Of a stretch of DNA of 7,207 nt, positions 1-6,962 are shown piece by piece. Each line of letters begins with the position of its first letter. Within the stretch, counting starts at the first letter, position 1. This stretch comes from UMGS1840 sp964537245 (GTDB lineage: Bacteria; Bacillota; Clostridia; UMGS1840). The position numbers were made by a program, and so were the translations under genes. The notes beneath the pieces are model-generated. The model saw only the letters and a list, made by a program, of their open reading frames with translations. It was not told the origin of the DNA and made no database searches. The stretch spans positions 1 to 7,207 of the forward strand of contig CAZHZL010000099.1 in the NCBI GenBank assembly GCA_964537245.1, given 5' to 3'.

Positions 1-348
1 TAACTTTTCACTCCATTCACTTTCTTTAAATCCAACCAAAACAAAGTCATCACCTACTAAAAGAGGGCGTTTTACAAGCATTCCATCTGTCGTAAGTAAT
101 TTTAACTGTTCTTCTTCAGACATTGTAGAAAGCTTCTTTTTAATCTCCAATGACTTATACAAAAGTCCGGATGTGTTAAAAAATTTCTTTAAAGGAAGTC
201 CGCTTGCTTTGTGCCAAGCAGATAATTCTTCAAGGTTTGGGTTATTTTCTTTTATATCACGAAGTTCATATTCTATTTGGTTGTCGTCAAGCCACTTTTT
301 CGCTTTTTGGCAAGTTGTACATTTAGGGTAACAAATAAAATTAATCAT
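1..348 (-). CDS. ArsC/Spx-family thioredoxin-fold protein (3' end cut by window edge)
   Basis: My translation gives 116 codons from ATG at 348 down to base 1 with no stop, so the gene runs off the left edge. Family members are usually about 115 to 120 residues, so only the last codon or codons are missing. The N-terminus carries a CxxC pair (C10, C13, in the context YPKCTTCQKAK), and the C-terminal half has the KRPLLV segment (R94-P95) followed by VLVGFKESEW. This pattern is typical of the ArsC/Spx/YffB family of cytoplasmic proteins. Members are either glutaredoxin- or thioredoxin-coupled arsenate reductases or, in Spx, RNA polymerase-binding redox regulators. The CxxC pair resembles Spx/MgsR more than classical single-cysteine ArsC, but no arsenic-resistance neighbour is seen, so the function stays open. 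GGAG at 356-359, 7 bases upstream, supports the start. It lies 42 bases after the Sel1 gene on the same strand. Confidence 0.88.
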   Translation of the reverse strand, partial: MINFICYPKCTTCQKAKKWLDDNQIEYELRDIKENNPNLEELSAWHKASGLPLKKFFNTSGLLYKSLEIKKKLSTMSEEEQLKLLTTDGMLVKRPLLVGDDFVLVGFKESEWSEKL

Positions 349-355
349 CGTATTT

Positions 356-359
356 CTCC
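356..359 (-). promoter_or_regulatory. Ribosome-binding site of the ArsC/Spx-family gene
   Basis: GGAG on the minus strand, 7 bases before the ATG at 348. It fixes the start codon chosen for a gene whose other end is outside the window. Confidence 0.7.
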
Positions 360-390
360 AATTTTATTACATAAATTCATTCAAAAATAA

Positions 391-1200
391 TTATTTTACC
401 CAATCAAAATTAGGAAGTTCAATGCTTCGCTTGTTTCTTATTTCTGCTTGTCTTTCAATAGCCTTTTTGTAACAGCCCTTTATTAAATAATCACCGTTTT
501 TCAAGCGGTCATAATACAGAGTTTCCGCAAGGAAATAGAAATTATATGCTTCATTCCAATCAGACTCTGTACCGATACCTTCAAAATAGCAATCACCCAT
601 ACGGAGCATAATATCAGCTCCAACAAGCAGCAGAGCTTCTTCTGTTAATGTTTCCAAGCAACGCTTGTATATTCTATAAGCTTCAACAGGACTTTTATCA
701 ACATAATATCCGTTTCGGTACATATCGCCGATTTTATACAATGAATTTAGATGTCCGTCAAATGCTCCGAGTGCAAAATAATGAAATGCTTTTTTATAAT
801 CAACTTCTACATCTCGTCCGTAATAGTAGCAATATCCGAGATTTTCCTGTGCCTGACGGCAACCACCATTTGCGGCAATATTATAATAGTGTACCGCCTT
901 TTTAAAATCCACCTTGCCAAATCTGCCCTTATAATACAATGAGCCCAAATCGCAAGCAGCATCTGCAAAGCCATCATTAATCATTCCAGTATATAGCGAA
1001 ATAATAAATTCTGAAACATTTTCAGGCAATACATTAGTCTGGTCAGCGTTAAAAACATCCTGCGTTATTTCATATATCCACTCGTCAACATCATCAATAT
1101 CAGCATAATACTTTAATGTTTCTGCAAGCTGCGGATATTTATTTTCATCTAAATTTTCTAATAAATTTTTTATTTTACTTTGTAATTCTTCGTGTGTCAT
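391..1200 (-). CDS. Sel1-repeat (SLR) protein, cytoplasmic, function unknown
   Basis: The protein has 269 residues, no signal peptide and no membrane segment. After an acidic N-terminal region (about residues 1-75) come at least four Sel1-like repeats, helical TPR relatives that usually serve as protein-binding scaffolds. They lie at roughly 77-112, 113-149, 150-187 and 195-230. Each shows the hallmark pattern of a small-residue/Leu-Gly helix, a Y-Y/F-G turn and an A-x-x-Y/F-Y second helix, for example LGYCYYYG followed by YKKAFHYFALGA. The third and fourth copies are degenerate. The C-terminal tail (231-269) is basic and ends in LPNFDWVK. The start is supported by GGAGGG at 1207-1212. It lies 44 bases downstream of hsdS on the same strand, so it may be read from the restriction operon, but overlapping inverted repeats in the gap leave room for its own control. 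No enzymatic motif is visible, so a role in defence is only a possibility suggested by position. Confidence 0.88.
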   Translation of the reverse strand: MTHEELQSKIKNLLENLDENKYPQLAETLKYYADIDDVDEWIYEITQDVFNADQTNVLPENVSEFIISLYTGMINDGFADAACDLGSLYYKGRFGKVDFKKAVHYYNIAANGGCRQAQENLGYCYYYGRDVEVDYKKAFHYFALGAFDGHLNSLYKIGDMYRNGYYVDKSPVEAYRIYKRCLETLTEEALLLVGADIMLRMGDCYFEGIGTESDWNEAYNFYFLAETLYYDRLKNGDYLIKGCYKKAIERQAEIRNKRSIELPNFDWVK

Positions 1201-1206
1201 TTTATT

Positions 1207-1212
1207 CCCTCC
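1207..1212 (-). promoter_or_regulatory. Ribosome-binding site of the Sel1-repeat gene
   Basis: GGAGGG on the minus strand, 6 bases before the ATG at 1200. It is a strong Shine-Dalgarno match, so the gene can be translated independently of hsdS. Confidence 0.75.
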
Positions 1213-1213
1213 A

Positions 1214-1241
1214 AGTATAATATACTAAACGATAATTTAGT
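1214..1241. repeat. Two overlapping inverted repeats between hsdS and the Sel1 gene
   Basis: The plus strand reads AGTATA-a-TATACT at 1214-1226 (6-base arms, 1-base centre) and ACTAAA-cgataa-TTTAGT at 1224-1241 (6-base arms, 6-base loop). They share the bases ACT at 1224-1226, so as RNA only one can fold at a time. They fill most of the 44-base gap and sit directly upstream of the Sel1 ribosome-binding site. The first could be an operator over a weak -10-like TATTAT on the minus strand. The second is too AT-rich and lacks a U-run, so it is a poor terminator. Both may be chance in AT-rich DNA. Confidence 0.3.
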
Positions 1242-1244
1242 CCA

Positions 1245-2507
1245 TTATTCAATGGTTGCCTGACCTGTCATTAGTAAAGGCAAAAGCAGATTGCGTAGTT
1301 CTAATAATTGTTTATTTTCTTTTTCATTCATTAGAACTTGGTCAATCATTTCGTTTACGACACGGCTGTAAGAGTAGTCTAACGAATTATTTGGGTAAGC
1401 AATATAGTAATCCATAACTGTTGTTGGACTAAGAACGGGTTGTTCAGAACCGTAAGAATTTTTTGTCGCATAGTTTATAAAATGTTCCGAGAAAACAGTT
1501 TCAAATATAAACCCTAAATTGCTTTCCTCGTTAGGAGTAATAATGATTACGGTATCTCTTGTAGCGCCATCAAACGGAGATATACATACCTTATGAAAAT
1601 AAACTCGTCTATTTGACAAAAGAATTGCTTTAGCAGGGAAAGGACACAATCCCGTAGTAGCTTTACTTGTGTCTGCCGTTTCATAAAAACTAATTCTTTT
1701 GCGTGGAATTACTTCAATTGGCACATATACTCTATCTTTAATCTCAGATGGCGACATTCTTTCGTTTGAGATGTTGATAATACTTGATAGTTTTCGTGTT
1801 GTCCACGCTTCAGGAATGTTTTTGCGGAGTGCTTCATTCCAAACCATCTTACCGCCTGAAGATTTATAAGGTTTTCCATCTTTATTAGGAAAATCAAATT
1901 GAACAAACCAATAATCGTATAAAGTTTGCATTTGATTCTGTAAATTATCGTTTATCGCTTCATTTAACTCTATTTTTCTATCTATCTTAGAAAATATTTC
2001 GGCGATTTCCTTTTGCTTAGATAGTGAAGGGAGATATATAGGCATATCTTTTATTACATCTAAAGATAACGCAAATCTTTGACCACTTCCAGTTGCATTT
2101 AATTCAAAATATTTTTGAACAAACTTGGTATGAAAAAAAGCATTAAGATATTTACCACTCAGCTTGTTTTCGTTTGGCGTAATCAAAGCACAATGATACC
2201 CTAAAATAACATTATCTAAATCATCAGCAATATATGCCGCCACTCCAATATCATTTTTCGTTTCACTATCTTTTGTTATAGCTACTTGACCTTTTTTTAA
2301 TGCAAATCGGTCTATTTCACTTTGTTTCGCAGTTGCTTTCATAAAAGAGTCAGTTTTTCTCTCTGTAATAGCCCAATTATAATAAACATCGACAAAATTA
2401 CAAAGAGATATTTCAATCTCGTTTTCTTTACATTTTTTATCTACACTACTTATTTCTACATCAGCAACATCTTTTAACTTTACATATGAAAACATTTCTT
2501 TACTCAT
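1245..2507 (-). CDS. hsdS: Type I restriction-modification specificity subunit HsdS
   Basis: This 420-residue subunit sets the DNA target of both the methylase and the nuclease. It has the expected two-half layout: target recognition domain 1 (about residues 1-158), a conserved helical spacer (about 159-220, with LPSLSKQKEIAEIFSKID and then YDYWFVQFDFPN), recognition domain 2 (about 221-370), and a second helical spacer (about 371-420, ending NLLLPLLMTGQATIE). The spacers form the antiparallel coiled coil that sets the distance between the two half-sites and binds HsdM. The length is normal for the family (about 400-460), so it looks intact. The two recognition domains show no obvious similarity to each other, so an asymmetric bipartite target is expected; its bases cannot be read from sequence. 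The ATG lies inside the last codons of hsdM (8-base overlap), with AAGG at 2514-2517 as ribosome-binding site, which points to translational coupling. There is no second hsdS copy and no recombinase in the window. Confidence 0.95.
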   Translation of the reverse strand: MSKEMFSYVKLKDVADVEISSVDKKCKENEIEISLCNFVDVYYNWAITERKTDSFMKATAKQSEIDRFALKKGQVAITKDSETKNDIGVAAYIADDLDNVILGYHCALITPNENKLSGKYLNAFFHTKFVQKYFELNATGSGQRFALSLDVIKDMPIYLPSLSKQKEIAEIFSKIDRKIELNEAINDNLQNQMQTLYDYWFVQFDFPNKDGKPYKSSGGKMVWNEALRKNIPEAWTTRKLSSIINISNERMSPSEIKDRVYVPIEVIPRKRISFYETADTSKATTGLCPFPAKAILLSNRRVYFHKVCISPFDGATRDTVIIITPNEESNLGFIFETVFSEHFINYATKNSYGSEQPVLSPTTVMDYYIAYPNNSLDYSYSRVVNEMIDQVLMNEKENKQLLELRNLLLPLLMTGQATIE

Positions 2508-3762
2508 ATTTCACCTTTTTTAACTGTTCCAAGATTTCAGTTTGCAGTTTTTCACTTTCTGCAAAATAAGTTTGCAATTTTGCAGTATATTCATTCATTT
2601 TCACATTGAACTCTTCTTGTGAAAGTTCGATATATTCAATTTTTACATCGAAATATTGACCCGCTGCAAGAGAATACTTTTTCTCTTTGATTTCATCATA
2701 TGTAACAGCAACCGAAAAATCATCCACTGCTTCTTTATTCAAGAATGTATCAACAATTTTATCAATTTCAAAATCACGGAGTCTGCGTTTCTGATTGTTT
2801 CCGTCTTTGTATTCTTCACCAAGCTTTGAAGCGTCTATCAAAACAACTTTTTCAGTTTTTCTTGAATTGTCAAAGAAAAGTACTGATACATTTGTTCCTG
2901 TGTTTGCAAAAACATTTGACGGCATGCTAACGCAGCCATAAACAATTTTTTCATCCACGATATGTTTGAGGATTGTACTTTCAACACCACTTTTTGCAGT
3001 AATAAATCCCGTGGGAATAACGATAGCACCTTTACCGGTTGTTTTCAGTGAATTTATCACGTGCTGAATGAAACAAGTGTAAATTGCCATACTCTCTTTT
3101 TTCTTTGCAGGAACTTTAGGCACACCAGCCCAAAATCTTGCAGGCATTGCGGCAATTTTTTCTCTTGTATCCGAAAAATCCATTTTGAATGGTGGGTTAG
3201 ATACAACATAATCAAATTGTCTGAGTCCTTGTCCGTCGTCAGTTTTATGATATGGTGAAACCAATGTATCACCTTGAACAGCGTGGTCAAGCGAAGAAAC
3301 CAAACCATTTAAGATAAGGTTTAATTTCAGCATTTTATTGCTACGTTGTGAAATGTCCTGAGCAAAGATGGTACATTTATCTTCGCCGATTTGATGTCCC
3401 AAAGCCATCAAAAGAGTACCTGTTCCGGCTGATGGGTCNNNNNNNNNNNNNNNNNNNNNNNNNNNNNNNNNNNNNNNNNNNNNNNNNNNNNNNNNNNNNN
3501 NNNNNNNNNNNNNNNNNNNNNNNNNNNNNNNNNNNNNNACTTCATCTTCTGACATTTCAGCATAGACAAGCTCCCATTTTTCAGCATCACGAAGTTTTGG
3601 ACTGAGTTTTTTTACCTCGTATCCGAATTTGTCATTGATAAATTTATATAGGAATACCTGAGTGATGATTTTATATTCATTACCGTCATTACCCATACCA
3701 TATGTCTGGCAGGTTGCTTTTAATGCGTCTATCAGAGATATTGTTTTTTCTTTTATATCCAT
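2500..3762 (-). CDS. hsdM: Type I restriction-modification DNA adenine methyltransferase HsdM (interrupted by assembly gap)
   Basis: HsdM transfers a methyl group from S-adenosylmethionine to N6 of adenine in the target chosen by HsdS, and it is needed for cutting too. Visible parts are an N-terminal helical HsdM_N-type segment (residues 1-74) and, after the N run, the catalytic domain. That domain holds motif I DPSAGTG (SAM binding, 109-115 in gap-counted numbering), motif IV NPPF (189-192, the adenine-N6 signature), the conserved block NVFANTGTNVSVLFF, and a C-terminal coiled-coil-like region (about 380-418). Both flanks of the gap are hsdM in the same frame and direction. The apparent 420 residues fall short of the usual roughly 490-530, because the gap stands for more sequence than its 100 bases. 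The hidden part should include the end of the N-terminal domain and the motif X region before motif I. The start is supported by AAGGAG at 3770-3775, which overlaps the hsdR stop codon. The gene is probably intact in the organism, though this cannot be proved here. Confidence 0.93.
   Translation of the reverse strand: MDIKEKTISLIDALKATCQTYGMGNDGNEYKIITQVFLYKFINDKFGYEVKKLSPKLRDAEKWELVYAEMSEDEXXXXXXXXXXXXXXXXXXXXXXXXXXXXXXXXXXDPSAGTGTLLMALGHQIGEDKCTIFAQDISQRSNKMLKLNLILNGLVSSLDHAVQGDTLVSPYHKTDDGQGLRQFDYVVSNPPFKMDFSDTREKIAAMPARFWAGVPKVPAKKKESMAIYTCFIQHVINSLKTTGKGAIVIPTGFITAKSGVESTILKHIVDEKIVYGCVSMPSNVFANTGTNVSVLFFDNSRKTEKVVLIDASKLGEEYKDGNNQKRRLRDFEIDKIVDTFLNKEAVDDFSVAVTYDEIKEKKYSLAAGQYFDVKIEYIELSQEEFNVKMNEYTAKLQTYFAESEKLQTEILEQLKKVKYE
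3439..3538. other. Assembly gap of 100 N inside hsdM
   Basis: Exactly 100 unknown bases, the conventional placeholder for a scaffold gap of unknown size. It falls just before methyltransferase motif I. Judging from the usual spacing between the HsdM N-terminus and motif I, the true gap is likely several hundred bases. The reading frame running through the N is not evidence for the gap size. Confidence 0.97.
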
Positions 3763-3769
3763 AAATTTG

Positions 3770-3775
3770 CTCCTT
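3770..3775 (-). promoter_or_regulatory. hsdM ribosome-binding site overlapping the hsdR stop codon
   Basis: AAGGAG on the minus strand, 7 bases before the hsdM ATG. Its first base is also the last base of the hsdR TAA (3777-3775), so ribosomes finishing hsdR are placed at the hsdM start. This supports coupled expression of the two subunits. Confidence 0.75.
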
Positions 3776-6700
3776 TATGCAACGGTATATGTTGCATTGT
3801 ACTGATTGAGATATTGCTTTGTTATTCGGCTTTGAATGAACACTCTGTCCTCACGCACATTGGCAATCCCCAATTTATCCATACCTTCTTTTATCTGCGT
3901 CATAACCGTTTGTTCAAAATATGCGTCCTTTTTCAATATGTCATTTTTATCATATACCTTTTGGTCAATATCGGATTTAATTGATAAAAGTACATTCATA
4001 ATAGACATATCAAAATCAGAAACAATCGGATTAAGGTTTGCTGCCTTTCGCATTGCATTTTCCTCACGAATGCGTTTATGAACTCGTGCAAATTTCGCAT
4101 CGCCATTATATTTTCTGAGCAGAACAGAATTTTTCTGTTGCAAGTCATTTAATTTTTTTATGATTTCTTCAAGTTCTCTGCTCTGTTCTTCAATTTCAGA
4201 AATGCTTTTAGGGGTAAAGCCGTGTTCCTTAAACCGTTGTAAAAACGCCTCCTGCAAGGTGATATATTCAGGGTCTTCGGGGTCTATATTTTGTGTAAAT
4301 GCACGAACTGTTCGTCTGTATTTTTCATTCACTGCATCCTTGCCACCAACAAGCTTTAATTCTTCTTCACTTATTTTGCTAAAGTTGAAAGTAATATCTT
4401 CCATAGCTTCGTTTACTAGAAGCTTTGTAGTATCATCGCTTGCAAACATCTCTTTTTGATTGATATTGTCAATATGATACTGTACTTCTGAAATGAGCAT
4501 AGGGAGCTTTGTCAGTTCCATTTTTGCAAATGTCTCTTTTAATTCTTCATCGCCAAAAGTTCTTACAAGATTGCAGCAATCACGTGCAGCAACAAGAACT
4601 TTTTTCAGTTTTAAAAGTTCTTGCTTGTCTTCAATTGTAGATATTTCCGAACTGAACAATTCAGCATTGTCTGTTGAATAATTAAATAGAACCTGCTGTA
4701 CTTCCTGCATTTGTGCTATTAAAGCATCCGGGTCTTCAATTACTTGCCTAAATGTGTCGGTTTCATTACCTTGTCCCACTTCTTCAGGGTCATTGAATCT
4801 GTTAAGTTCCTGAAGATATGCTTCGTTTGTTTCGTCAAAATTCTTTTTTATATCTGCAAAATCAATTACATAACCATATTTATTTTCTTTGTACGGTCTA
4901 TTTACTCTTGTTATCGCTTGTAAAAGATTATGGTCTTTAAGTTTTCTGCCAAAATAAAGCCGTTTAAGTCTTGGGGCATCAAATCCTGTCAATAACATAT
5001 TAAATACTATCAGGATATCTATAGTCATATTCTTTTTAAAGCTATTAACAATGTTATCTCTTGTTTCCTTATCATCGCTGTCATAGAGAATAAGTCCTGC
5101 TTTTAAATGGCTTTGAAGTGAAGCTTCCTTATTAAGCTCGGCTTGAATTTCATCAAAATAAGCATAAAGCTTACGGGCTTGTTCACTTGTTTCGCAAATA
5201 ATCATACCACCAAGAGTTTTATCACCTTGAATTTGTCTAAATCTCTTTAAATCAGTTATGATATATCTAAGTAACTCTTTTACATAATTATCGTGCTCTA
5301 CAATTTGATTTTTCTTTACGTCTTTTTTCTCAACCAAAGTTTCAAGCTTTTCGTATATTTCAGAAAGTCGTTCCTTATACTGTGTTTCTATATCTTCACG
5401 AATAATTTTGAGAGTATATCCATCAAGAATAGATTTATCATAATAATATGTATGCAAATAATTTCCAAACACACGCCAAGACTCACGTTCCTCTTTAAGA
5501 AGCGGAGTTCCTGTCAATGCGATTTTTATTGCATTTTTGTCTGCCTCAAGCAAATTTGCAAGGAATGAGCCTTCAGGTTTATACCCTCGATGCGCTTCGT
5601 CAATAATAAATACACGCTGTAAATTTGTGGCATATTCGGGTAAATTTACTTTTTCTTTATCTTCAGCAAACCTTTGTATATTTACAACTGTTATTTCAGG
5701 CTTACCGCTATGACCTTCAAGAGCTTGATTAGTCCTGAATTGTTCCATCAGCTCCGCTCGGGTATTTGCTGTTTTTACTTCCAAGCCACGAGCTTCAAAT
5801 TCATCTGTAGCTTGCTTTAATAAATCAAGTCTGTCAACAATAAAATAAAATTTAGCAACTTTTTTGTGTTCGCTGAAATAGTCTGATAAAACATATGTCA
5901 AGTTATATGACAACGCAGTTTTTCCGCTTCCTTGTGTATGCCAAATAACACCTGACGTTATGCCTTCTTCAATTTTATTTCTTACTGTCATTGCGGCAAA
6001 CATTTGCTGATAACGCATTATATGCTTTTGGTCGGTTGACTCTATTTTTCCGTCAACTTCCTTTTGTAATCTAACATATGTAATGCCATATTTCAAAATA
6101 AATAGTATTCTTTCAGGACTGCACATAGATGTTATAATTCTGTTTGTAGGAGTATTAACATCAAGATTTGTTCTGTATTCAGGTGCAGTGTGTATTACCT
6201 GACAGTTAAAATCAGTGAGTATCTTTTTCTCTGCAATCGGGTCAACATCTAAATATGGGAAATCTGCATTATATGGAGCAACATCTAAATTTGTCGGATT
6301 TTCTTCTCTAAAGCAGTTGAATGGGACAGCATCACGTGCACCTGTACAATAAAAAGCTCCCTGAATAGGCACAATACCGCCCATTGTGTCATATTCCATA
6401 TTATTTGAGAAAATCATTAATTGCGTTATGTTTATAAATCTTCTGAATTTCTTATTAGGAAATCTCTGATTGTTCATTCTCTTACTTTCAGCAACCATAC
6501 CGCCGTGATTATTTGGTTTTTTTACTTCTATAAAACAAAGTGGTAATCCGTTTATAAACAATGTTATATCAGGGCGAAATTCATCTTGGTCACGCTTGCA
6601 AGTAAACTCAGCGGTAAAATGATATGTATTGTTTTTGGGGTTTTCAAAATCAATAAAACGAACGGGAGAAACAGTTGTTAATCTATCGTAGAAGCTTCTG

Positions 6701-6948
6701 CCCAAGTCATCATTATCCAATTCTTGTTTTATTGTTTTTAATATTTGTTCTGTTTCACCCTTATGCTCTGGATTTAATTTTTCAAATTGTTCTTTGAAAA
6801 CAGAAAGCAAAATATTAGTGTCAGGATCATATACCGTTCCTGCCATATCTTCACTTATTTTACCAAAATATTTGTAACCAAGCCGCAAAAGATGAACCAT
6901 TGCCGGCATTTGTACTCGTGTTGCTTCGTTGAAACTATTTTTAGCCAT
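3775..6948 (-). CDS. hsdR: Type I restriction endonuclease and DNA translocase subunit HsdR
   Basis: The 1057-residue HsdR subunit joins HsdM and HsdS, pulls DNA past the complex using ATP, and cuts far from the unmethylated target. The N-terminal nuclease domain has the PD-(D/E)xK residues D127 (in RPDITLF) and E141-V142-K143. It is followed by a conserved TQLMIFSN segment near 175-182. The two RecA-like superfamily 2 motor domains show Walker A TQGSGKT (338-344), motif Ia-like VDRLDLLKQ (371-379), DEAH box IIDEAHR (448-454), motif III LTGTPL (478-483), motif V LLTGFDAP (652-659) and motif VI QAITRVNRP (677-685). A long helical C-terminal region (about 770-1057) fits the part that docks on the methylase. 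Length is close to the EcoR124I class (roughly 1030-1050) and all key residues are present, so it looks active. The start is supported by GGAGG at 6957-6961. An unidentified gene ends 14 bases upstream, so hsdR is probably not first in its transcript. Confidence 0.97.
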   Translation of the reverse strand: MAKNSFNEATRVQMPAMVHLLRLGYKYFGKISEDMAGTVYDPDTNILLSVFKEQFEKLNPEHKGETEQILKTIKQELDNDDLGRSFYDRLTTVSPVRFIDFENPKNNTYHFTAEFTCKRDQDEFRPDITLFINGLPLCFIEVKKPNNHGGMVAESKRMNNQRFPNKKFRRFINITQLMIFSNNMEYDTMGGIVPIQGAFYCTGARDAVPFNCFREENPTNLDVAPYNADFPYLDVDPIAEKKILTDFNCQVIHTAPEYRTNLDVNTPTNRIITSMCSPERILFILKYGITYVRLQKEVDGKIESTDQKHIMRYQQMFAAMTVRNKIEEGITSGVIWHTQGSGKTALSYNLTYVLSDYFSEHKKVAKFYFIVDRLDLLKQATDEFEARGLEVKTANTRAELMEQFRTNQALEGHSGKPEITVVNIQRFAEDKEKVNLPEYATNLQRVFIIDEAHRGYKPEGSFLANLLEADKNAIKIALTGTPLLKEERESWRVFGNYLHTYYYDKSILDGYTLKIIREDIETQYKERLSEIYEKLETLVEKKDVKKNQIVEHDNYVKELLRYIITDLKRFRQIQGDKTLGGMIICETSEQARKLYAYFDEIQAELNKEASLQSHLKAGLILYDSDDKETRDNIVNSFKKNMTIDILIVFNMLLTGFDAPRLKRLYFGRKLKDHNLLQAITRVNRPYKENKYGYVIDFADIKKNFDETNEAYLQELNRFNDPEEVGQGNETDTFRQVIEDPDALIAQMQEVQQVLFNYSTDNAELFSSEISTIEDKQELLKLKKVLVAARDCCNLVRTFGDEELKETFAKMELTKLPMLISEVQYHIDNINQKEMFASDDTTKLLVNEAMEDITFNFSKISEEELKLVGGKDAVNEKYRRTVRAFTQNIDPEDPEYITLQEAFLQRFKEHGFTPKSISEIEEQSRELEEIIKKLNDLQQKNSVLLRKYNGDAKFARVHKRIREENAMRKAANLNPIVSDFDMSIMNVLLSIKSDIDQKVYDKNDILKKDAYFEQTVMTQIKEGMDKLGIANVREDRVFIQSRITKQYLNQYNATYTVA

Positions 6949-6956
6949 AACGAAAA

Positions 6957-6961
6957 CCTCC
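6957..6961 (-). promoter_or_regulatory. hsdR ribosome-binding site
   Basis: GGAGG on the minus strand, 8 bases before the hsdR ATG at 6948 and just after the stop codon of the upstream gene (TAA, 6965-6963). It supports the start, and the short junction suggests both genes share a transcript. Confidence 0.8.
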
Positions 6962-6962
6962 G

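Noticed and set aside
349..390. Promoter for the ArsC/Spx gene in the 42-base gap
   Set aside because: A TTGAAT at 384-379 on the minus strand has no -10 box at acceptable spacing, so no promoter can be supported.
384..397. Perfect 14-base palindrome AAAATAATTATTTT across the Sel1 gene stop codon
   Set aside because: It is made only of A and T with no loop and no GC stem, so it would make a poor terminator; in DNA this AT-rich it is expected by chance.
2135..2298. Seven-base homopolymer runs in hsdS (2135-2141 and 2292-2298) as phase-variation tracts
   Set aside because: The runs are too short for typical slipped-strand switching, the frame is intact at both, and similar runs occur elsewhere in the window.
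1245..2507. Phase-variable hsdS shuffling by inversion
   Set aside because: There is only one hsdS, and no second partial copy, recombinase gene or long inverted repeat is visible in the window.
5293..5568. 91-residue plus-strand open frame inside hsdR
   Set aside because: It is antisense to the HsdR motor domain; its Phe/Ile/Cys-rich composition mirrors the Lys/Glu/Asn codons on the coding strand.
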